Below, one piece after another: positions 7,511 through 11,129 of a stretch of 11,129 nucleotides of DNA. The notes below the pieces were generated by a model. That model was not told the DNA's origin. It did not search any database and was given only the letters and a program-made list of their open reading frames with translations. Positions within the stretch are counted from its first letter, which is position 1; each line of letters begins with the position of its first letter. Source of the DNA: Desulfobacteraceae bacterium (GTDB lineage: Bacteria; Desulfobacterota; Desulfobacteria; Desulfobacterales; Desulfosalsimonadaceae); assembly GCA_007136525.1 (NCBI GenBank), contig SLGU01000362.1:1-11129 (forward strand), read 5' to 3'. The translations under genes and the position numbers were made by a program.

Positions 7511-8464
7511 TCATAAACAAGGACTGACAACGCCTGCCAGAATCTTCCTGCCCGTCTCCACGTCTCTGCCGATCTGGGCTGCCAGTTCATCGATGCCGCT
7601 GAATTTTATTTCATCGCGGATTCGTTCGATAAAGTTGACACGAATCGGCTTGCCGTAGAGATCTCCTTCAAAATCCAGGATGTGGACCTCGACCGTGAAC
7701 AGGTAGTCATCAAAGGTGGGGCTGTAGCCGATATTGGCCACGCCCATGAATGTGCCCTGCTCGATTTCTACGGTTACGGCATAAACACCCTGCCGGGGGC
7801 ACAACTCATCATCGAGCTGAATATTGGCTGTTGGAAAACCAAGCTGGCGTCCGCCGCGCCGCCGGCCGGGGGAAACGGTCCCCCGGAGCTGGTAATATCG
7901 CCCGAGGAGGTTTCTGGCATAAGCAACGTTCCCCGACTGGATAATCTCCCGGACTCTAGTGCTGCTGATTCGTTCAGGAAGGCTGCCCTTCATGGCGATC
8001 CATCTGGGAACAATCACCTCGAACCCCAGCCTGAGTGCTTCGGTTTTCAGGTATCCGACATTTCCCTGGCGGTTTTTTCCGAACACATAATCCGGGCCGA
8101 TCACAATCGCCTTCATCCCGATTGTCTTTACAAGGACGTCCTCCACGAATGCCCGGGCGCTGATTGATGCAAAATCATGGTTAAACGAGATGCACACAAC
8201 GGCATCCATCTGCTGCTTTTCAATCAACTCGAGTTTTTGTTCCAACAGCGTAATAAGGGGAGGGGGCTCCCGGTGATTGAGCACCCGTATTGGATGCGGC
8301 TCAAACGTGATGGCAACCTTTGTTCCCTCGATCTGCGCCGCTTTGTTCCTGACTTCCGAAAAAATGGCCTGGTGCCCCAGGTGAACCCCGTCAAAGTTGC
8401 CAACGGCAACAACCGCGTTTTTAAAAGGAGACGTTAAATTCTCAAGTCCGTATACCACCTTCAT
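7511..8464 (-). CDS. ribF: Bifunctional riboflavin kinase / FAD synthetase
   Basis: Converts riboflavin to FMN and FMN to FAD. 317 residues from the chosen start. The N-terminal adenylyltransferase domain shows VGNFDGVHLGHQ (21-32), the HxGH nucleotidyltransferase motif; GPDYVFGKNRQGN; and SSTRVREI near residue 158. The C-terminal flavokinase domain (about 180-310) shows LRGTVSPGRRRGGRQLGFPTANI, the ATP/flavin-binding PTAN motif; NIGYSPTF; and VEVHILDFEGDLYG, followed by IRVNFIERIRDE. Start: the frame opens at a GTG at 8482, but the ATG at 8464 (MKVVYG) has GGGG 8 nt upstream and fits the family N-terminus. It is the first gene of the minus-strand train, divergent from tRNA-Leu. A TTGACA-like -35 (8511-8516 on the minus strand) lies upstream, without a good -10. 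I see no FMN riboswitch in the 138-nt gap. Confidence 0.95.
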   Translation of the reverse strand: MKVVYGLENLTSPFKNAVVAVGNFDGVHLGHQAIFSEVRNKAAQIEGTKVAITFEPHPIRVLNHREPPPLITLLEQKLELIEKQQMDAVVCISFNHDFASISARAFVEDVLVKTIGMKAIVIGPDYVFGKNRQGNVGYLKTEALRLGFEVIVPRWIAMKGSLPERISSTRVREIIQSGNVAYARNLLGRYYQLRGTVSPGRRRGGRQLGFPTANIQLDDELCPRQGVYAVTVEIEQGTFMGVANIGYSPTFDDYLFTVEVHILDFEGDLYGKPIRVNFIERIRDEIKFSGIDELAAQIGRDVETGRKILAGVVSPCL

Positions 8465-8528
8465 GCATAAAACCCCGATCACAGCAGTGCTTGCTTATTT
8501 TAAAAGCCCGTGTCAAATGCTTTTTCGC

Positions 8529-8557
8529 TTGACAGATGAACATGGAGGCTATATAGA
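8529..8557 (+). promoter_or_regulatory. Sigma70-type promoter of tRNA-Leu
   Basis: A perfect TTGACA -35 (8529-8534), a 17-nt spacer and a TATAGA -10 (8552-8557) face the tRNA gene. Transcription would start near 8564, leaving a leader of about 40 nt to be removed by RNase P. The consensus -35 and exact spacing make this the best promoter in the window. Confidence 0.7.
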
Positions 8558-8573
8558 AAAAAATTCATTTTAA

Positions 8574-8598
8574 ATCAATCATTCTTTTGTTGATTGAT
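8574..8598 (+). repeat. Inverted repeat in the tRNA-Leu leader
   Basis: ATCAATCA (8574-8581) and TGATTGAT (8591-8598) are perfect complements separated by 9 nt, ending 4 nt before the mature tRNA-Leu. It would form a weak AU-rich hairpin in the precursor's 5' leader. It might equally be a palindromic protein-binding site, or chance. Confidence 0.45.
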
Positions 8599-8602
8599 CC
8601 AA

Positions 8603-8690
8603 GCCGAAGTGGCGGAATTTGGTAGACGCGCTAGGTTCAGGGTCTAGTGGGGGTATCTCCGTGGGAGTTCGAGTCTCCCCTTCGGCACCA
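8603..8690 (+). tRNA. tRNA-Leu (anticodon CAG)
   Basis: An 88-nt class II tRNA including encoded CCA (8688-8690). Acceptor stem GCCGAAG (8603-8609) pairs with CTTCGGC (8680-8686), discriminator A8687. The D-arm contains GGCGGAATTTGGTAGACGC. Anticodon stem CTAGG/TCTAG (8631-8635/8643-8647) has one G-U pair, and its loop TTCAGGG gives anticodon CAG at 8638-8640, reading CUG. A long variable arm (8648-8662) is typical of Leu. T-stem GGGAG/CTCCC encloses TTCGAGT. The gene is complete and has its own promoter and terminator. Confidence 0.97.
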
Positions 8691-8700
8691 TAAAAAACAA

Positions 8701-8737
8701 GCCGCAATCCTTAACAGAGGGTTGTGGCTTTTTTGTT
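8701..8737 (+). terminator. Rho-independent terminator of tRNA-Leu
   Basis: GCCGCAATCC (8701-8710) pairs with GGGTTGTGGC (8719-8728) in a 10-bp stem with two G-U pairs and an 8-nt loop, followed by six T (8729-8734). It begins 10 nt after the tRNA CCA, so it ends the tRNA transcript and separates it from the NusG-like gene. Confidence 0.85.
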
Positions 8738-8807
8738 CCTTCCCAAGGCTTTTCCCGGTTTTTCTTTAATAATCAGGAACTCTTTGGTAATAAATGTTGC
8801 ATGACTG

Positions 8808-9272
8808 TTGCATACGACCAGAATCCCGATCCGATTTTCCCGAAATACCTGCTTTCTGATCGGCTACTACCTCCCCCTGATGAAGCACCGCCAGCCTTCC
8901 AGCAAGCGTACCCGCTACAGCCTGATCCCCCTGTTCAAAGGATATATTTTTATCAATTGCGATGAGGCGGATCAATCTGATATTTATCGATCCAACTGCG
9001 CCAGCAGGATTATCGCGGTTAAGGACCCTGAAACCCTGGTTCATGAACTCCGGCAAATCCATCATGCCCTGTCATTGGACAAGCCGGTCTGCCCCGTCGA
9101 ATTGCTGGATATCGGCCAGCGGGTACAGATAAAGAAGGGGTCCCTGAAAGGCCTTGAGGGCACGATCATTCGCAAAGACAAAAAATACCGGTTGTGCCTT
9201 TCCGTTACAAGCATCATGCAGGCTGTATCCGTTGAAATCGATGCCGACATGGTGGAGACCCTGAAACCATGA
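8808..9272 (+). CDS. NusG/RfaH-family transcription elongation factor, N-terminus possibly disrupted
   Basis: 154 residues from a TTG. The protein has the two-part NusG layout: an NGN-like domain (GYYLPLMKHR ... IPLFKGYIFINCD, then IYRSNCASRIIAVKDPETLV) and a C-terminal KOW domain (GQRVQIKKGSLKGLEGTIIRK). NusG paralogs of this size (RfaH, UpxY, LoaP) bind RNA polymerase and promote antitermination of chosen operons. The first ~20 residues do not fit: the conserved Trp-Tyr that opens NGN is absent, and the in-frame codon two codons before the TTG is TGA (8802-8804). Upstream of that, AGGAA (8775-8779) precedes a TTG at 8784 in the same frame, so the original start may have been there. The stop overlaps the next gene as ATGA. 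It may be functional with a short N-terminus or a young pseudogene. Confidence 0.72.
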   Translation: MHTTRIPIRFSRNTCFLIGYYLPLMKHRQPSSKRTRYSLIPLFKGYIFINCDEADQSDIYRSNCASRIIAVKDPETLVHELRQIHHALSLDKPVCPVELLDIGQRVQIKKGSLKGLEGTIIRKDKKYRLCLSVTSIMQAVSVEIDADMVETLKP

Positions 9273-9841
9273 CAGAAAAACGGTTTTCAAATGTGGTCGG
9301 TTTTGACGATGCGCCCTTTGACCGGCACCATACGGGGTGCGTGAAAATCGTCGGGGCGGTTTACGCGGGATTGCGCCTTGACGGAATTGTCATCGGGGAG
9401 GTGGAAAAAGATGGCTTTGATGCTGCTGGAGAAATTGCCGGCCGCATTGAAACGTCCGGCTTTCTGGAGCACCTGCAGATGATCATGCTCCAGGGGATTG
9501 CCTTTGGCGGGTTTAACGTAGTAGATGTGTTTACACTTTATAACCGACTTGGCCTTCCCGTTCTGGTTGTTTCGCGCAAGGTTCCAGACTTTGAAGCAAT
9601 TAAAAAAGCCCTGACCTGCGGCGTTATACCCCATGGGCAAGCCAAGTGGAACCTGATTGAACGCCTTGCGCCCATGGAGCCGGTAAAAAATGTCTGGGTT
9701 CAGCGGGTCGGGCTTTCCCTGGAACAGACTACAGACATTATGGATCGGTTTGCAATTTACGGCAATATTCCCGAACCGCTCAGGAGCGCCCATTTAATCG
9801 CCGGCGCCTTAACGCGAGGGTACAGCCGGGGCCGTCCATGA
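9269..9841 (+). CDS. DUF99 / endonuclease dU-like protein
   Basis: 190 residues resembling the DUF99 (UPF0215, Endo_dU) family, which has an endonuclease V-like fold and is best known from archaea. Visible family features: VVGFDDAPF with D13 and D14 at the N-terminus; the strand VKIVGAVYAG; EVEKDGFDAAGEI (D48, D51); LQGIAFGGFNVVD with D86 after the GGFN turn; and GLPVLVVSRKVPD. The acidic residues at strand ends are where a metal would bind in such a nuclease. Activity on deaminated DNA is known for some relatives but is not shown here. The ATG overlaps the stop of the NusG-like gene as ATGA, so the two are probably co-translated. The last gene of this short operon, ending 118 nt before the oppositely oriented nucleotidyltransferase. 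Confidence 0.8.
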   Translation: MTEKRFSNVVGFDDAPFDRHHTGCVKIVGAVYAGLRLDGIVIGEVEKDGFDAAGEIAGRIETSGFLEHLQMIMLQGIAFGGFNVVDVFTLYNRLGLPVLVVSRKVPDFEAIKKALTCGVIPHGQAKWNLIERLAPMEPVKNVWVQRVGLSLEQTTDIMDRFAIYGNIPEPLRSAHLIAGALTRGYSRGRP

Positions 9842-9853
9842 ATTCTGGAAGGT

Positions 9854-9877
9854 CTGCCCAGCGGCAGCTATTTCTTT
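9854..9877 (+). terminator. Weak terminator candidate after the NusG-like/DUF99 pair
   Basis: CTGCC (9854-9858) and GGCAG (9863-9867) form a 5-bp hairpin with loop CAGC, followed by a broken T-rich run CTATTTCTTT. The stem is short and the T-tract interrupted, so this is only a candidate; it sits 13 nt after the DUF99 stop. I saw no better one before 9960. Confidence 0.3.
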
Positions 9878-9959
9878 GCAGAGCGGGGCTTCCTGGTGCA
9901 CTTGACGTGTCCCGTGGCAACAAGAAAACTGAAACACTTTTTCCCGCGCCCATTCCGTT

Positions 9960-10529
9960 TTAAGTGTCACGGATTTTCCATTCATCCCATTGCTTTTTTA
10001 TTTCGGGTTTTTCCAAGAGATCTGCCAACTCGGCTATCCTGGGTTCAAGATAACCATAGTCGAGTTGTTCACGCTGGAATCGAATGATGCCGCGCACATC
10101 CTCCAAATCTTTGGTTCGATCGGATATGATCTTCATTATGATCAGATCTTCGGGAGTGCAAAAACTGATGGCACTTCTTCCCACCCTGACCTTTATGGCC
10201 CTGTCGAGCGCGTCTTTTTCAAACGGCAACGAAGCAAAAATCAAATCAATTCGTTGGTCGATGTTATTCTTCAATGGCAATACCCGGGTTCTGGCAATAA
10301 ATTTAAGAGGGTCTTTAACTAGAAAGATATACTCTGCTTCAAGCAATGAAAGCAGATTTTGTATTTCACTTTCCGGCAGCCAGATTGTGATATCGACATC
10401 CAGTGTTGCCCGGGGGTTGCCCCATTTGGCATTGGCCAGACCGCCAATCACCATGTATTTTATTTTATGTTTTTCCAGAAGGTTGGCAATATTTCGAAGG
10501 GATGATTCAAATGGCTTCATTTCAGACAT
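9960..10529 (-). CDS. AbiEii-like nucleotidyltransferase
   Basis: 189 residues with the minimal nucleotidyltransferase core: YMVIGGLANAKWG (G29, G30), then TLDVDITI carrying the metal-binding D44 and D46 and, after a spacer, QRIDLIFAS with the third acidic residue D95. PEDLIIMKIISDRTKDLEDVRGI (about 125-147) is the C-terminal stretch usual in AbiEii/DUF6036-type proteins. Such enzymes can act as toxins that modify tRNA 3' ends (type IV AbiE, MenT) or as MNT-type antitoxins; which applies here cannot be read from sequence. AAGG lies 7 nt upstream of the ATG at 10529. The 5' end overlaps the 74-aa gene by 13 nt. The product is Lys-rich, fitting an accessory gene. Confidence 0.8.
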   Translation of the reverse strand: MSEMKPFESSLRNIANLLEKHKIKYMVIGGLANAKWGNPRATLDVDITIWLPESEIQNLLSLLEAEYIFLVKDPLKFIARTRVLPLKNNIDQRIDLIFASLPFEKDALDRAIKVRVGRSAISFCTPEDLIIMKIISDRTKDLEDVRGIIRFQREQLDYGYLEPRIAELADLLEKPEIKKQWDEWKIRDT

Positions 10530-10741
10530 GACAAGGCCTTGCGCATCTTCATGATGCCTTCCACGTTGACATCCCTATGCCGGGCGGTTTCTGGGATCAG
10601 GTCATAGAGTTCAAATACGGCGGAAAAGGTTACGGCATCGTCCAATTTATCCGCACGGTTTTTCTCCCACTCATTAAACAACCGAAAGGATTGAAGGCGC
10701 TCCATCATTAAATGCTTTTGTTGCGGGAATGAATGTTTCAC
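10517..10741 (-). CDS. Small protein paired with the nucleotidyltransferase, function unknown
   Basis: 74 residues, mostly helical, with the core RLQSFRLFNEWEKNRADKL followed by FSAVFELYDLIPETARHRDV and a short terminal helix. No enzyme motif or DNA-binding helix-turn-helix is evident. The only in-frame start outside the core is a GTG at 10741; two consecutive ATGs at 10708 and 10705 are alternatives without a clear Shine-Dalgarno. A GAGG lies about 13 nt before the GTG. The 13-nt overlap with the nucleotidyltransferase gene means one transcript and probably coupled translation. By position and size it could be the partner (antitoxin or adaptor) of the nucleotidyltransferase, an inference from layout only. 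Confidence 0.68.
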   Translation of the reverse strand: MKHSFPQQKHLMMERLQSFRLFNEWEKNRADKLDDAVTFSAVFELYDLIPETARHRDVNVEGIMKMRKALSCLK

Positions 10742-10908
10742 TGGAAAACGATTGCCTCTATTAAAGTTGTACCTCCATTATATATGGCATTAATTTCAAT
10801 TTGATAAAAAACCCATGATTTGTCAACTGTAAACCGGGCGGAAACACGGGCGTGGGTAAGGGATACCGGATTGATGGGATAATCGCAGGGCAATACGGGG
10901 ATAAATGA
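10742..10908. other. Intergenic stretch upstream of the small protein/nucleotidyltransferase pair
   Basis: No open frame of note. On the minus strand TATAAT (10777-10782) is followed at once by GGAGG (10772-10776), about 30 nt before the GTG of the 74-aa gene; this could be a -10 box, but no good -35 lies 16-18 nt upstream. A TTGACA on the same strand (about 10820) is 38 nt from it, too far to pair. The part 10858-10905 carries three GGGATA-like words of unknown meaning. Confidence 0.3.
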
Positions 10909-10947
10909 AAAGGCTTACAAACCGGAATTTGTAAGCCTTTGTTTTTT
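10909..10947 (-). terminator. Strong hairpin terminator, probably of the former tRNA-Arg gene
   Basis: AAAGGCTTACAAA (10909-10921) and TTTGTAAGCCTTT (10928-10940) form a perfect 13-bp stem with a 6-nt loop. It is T-rich on both sides: GTTTTTT follows on the plus strand, TTTTCATTTAT on the minus strand. It lies just after the CCA end of the tRNA-Arg fragment on the minus strand, in the same relation as the tRNA-Leu terminator, so I read it as the tRNA's terminator. It may work in both directions. Confidence 0.7.
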
Positions 10948-10948
10948 A

Positions 10949-10996
10949 TGGCGCGCCCGGCAAGATTCGAACTTGCGACCTACGGATTCGTAGTCC
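10949..10996 (-). pseudogene. tRNA-Arg(ACG) 3'-half fragment, likely attachment site
   Basis: Read on the minus strand from 10996: GGA, loop CTACGAA (anticodon ACG), stem half TCCGT, AGGTC, T-stem GCAAG with loop TTCGAAT and CTTGC, acceptor half CGGGCGC, discriminator G and encoded CCA (10949-10951). This is the complete 3' half of a tRNA-Arg(ACG). The 5' half (acceptor GCGCCCG, D-arm) is absent: beyond 10997 the minus strand upstream is an unrelated purine-rich run, and pairing in the anticodon stem breaks there. Tyrosine integrases commonly use exactly this part of tRNA genes as attachment site, leaving a 3' fragment at the distal end of the integrated element. Confidence 0.85.
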
Positions 10997-11129
10997 CTTT
11001 TTTACTCTTTCCTGTAATTTCTTTTTCCTTCCTTTTTGAATAAATTCCATTGACAAACAATTAGTTATGCATTATTTTGTTTATTAATGATTCCTTTAAA
11101 ATCCTTCTTAATATTGCAAAAATTTCATA
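10997..11129. other. AT-rich edge of a probable integrated element
   Basis: After the tRNA fragment the composition turns sharply AT-rich. The first ~40 nt (10994-11037) are almost all pyrimidine on the plus strand. No gene fits before the window ends. I infer that this is the terminal part of an element which continues to the right. Confidence 0.55.
11050..11078 (+). promoter_or_regulatory. Possible sigma70 promoter reading into the element
   Basis: TTGACA (11050-11055), a 17-nt spacer and TATTTT (11073-11078) on the plus strand. The -35 is perfect and the spacing ideal, but the surroundings are very AT-rich, so chance matches are likely, and no gene start is visible before the window ends. 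Confidence 0.35.

Noticed and set aside
8465..8602. Possible FMN riboswitch before ribF
   Set aside because: The 138-nt gap is AT-rich and lacks the conserved stems of the RFN element.
8802..8804. TGA read as selenocysteine in the NusG-like gene
   Set aside because: NusG proteins have no selenocysteine at this place and no SECIS-like hairpin stands out directly after the codon; a nonsense change of the conserved Trp is simpler.
1..11129. CRISPR array, insertion sequence or long terminal repeats
   Set aside because: No regularly spaced repeats, transposase motif or paired terminal repeats were seen on either strand.

Overview
The window looks like a chromosomal segment of a Gram-negative bacterium, most plausibly Desulfobacterota (the old Deltaproteobacteria). 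I infer this from the moderate GC content, the E. coli-type Asd, the housekeeping gene order and the resemblance of the accessory proteins to those of sulfate reducers. No single gene proves it.

Region 1 (1-389, + strand) is the 3' end of asd, aspartate-semialdehyde dehydrogenase. It converges on a long minus-strand gene train.

Region 2 (425-8464, - strand) is one tightly packed unit read from right to left: ribF, def, fmt, rsmB, a PASTA-only membrane protein, rpe, aroQ, a multi-pass membrane protein with C-terminal HEAT-like repeats, and a CPBP-family membrane protease. Neighbours overlap by 4, 8 or 43 nt or lie 1-39 nt apart, so they are probably co-transcribed. Def and Fmt handle the formyl group of initiator methionine, RsmB modifies 16S rRNA, RibF makes FMN and FAD, Rpe serves the pentose phosphate pathway and AroQ the shikimate pathway. 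The order def-fmt-rsmB-...-rpe recalls the Firmicutes cluster in which the PASTA kinase PrkC lies between rsmB and rpe. Here that place holds a PASTA protein with no kinase domain.

Region 3 (8529-8737, + strand) is a complete tRNA-Leu(CAG) gene with a good sigma70-type promoter, encoded CCA and its own terminator.

Region 4 (8738-10948) is accessory. A NusG/RfaH-like factor with a disturbed N-terminus is coupled by an ATGA overlap to a DUF99/endonuclease-dU-like protein (+ strand). Facing them on the - strand is a two-gene unit: a 74-aa protein followed by an AbiEii-like nucleotidyltransferase.

Region 5 (10909-11129) holds a 13-bp hairpin and, on the - strand, only the 3' half of a tRNA-Arg(ACG) gene. 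Homology stops at the anticodon stem, and the sequence then becomes AT-rich. This is the signature of an attachment site: an integrated element probably begins near 10997 and continues beyond the right edge, with the intact tRNA-Arg expected at its far end.
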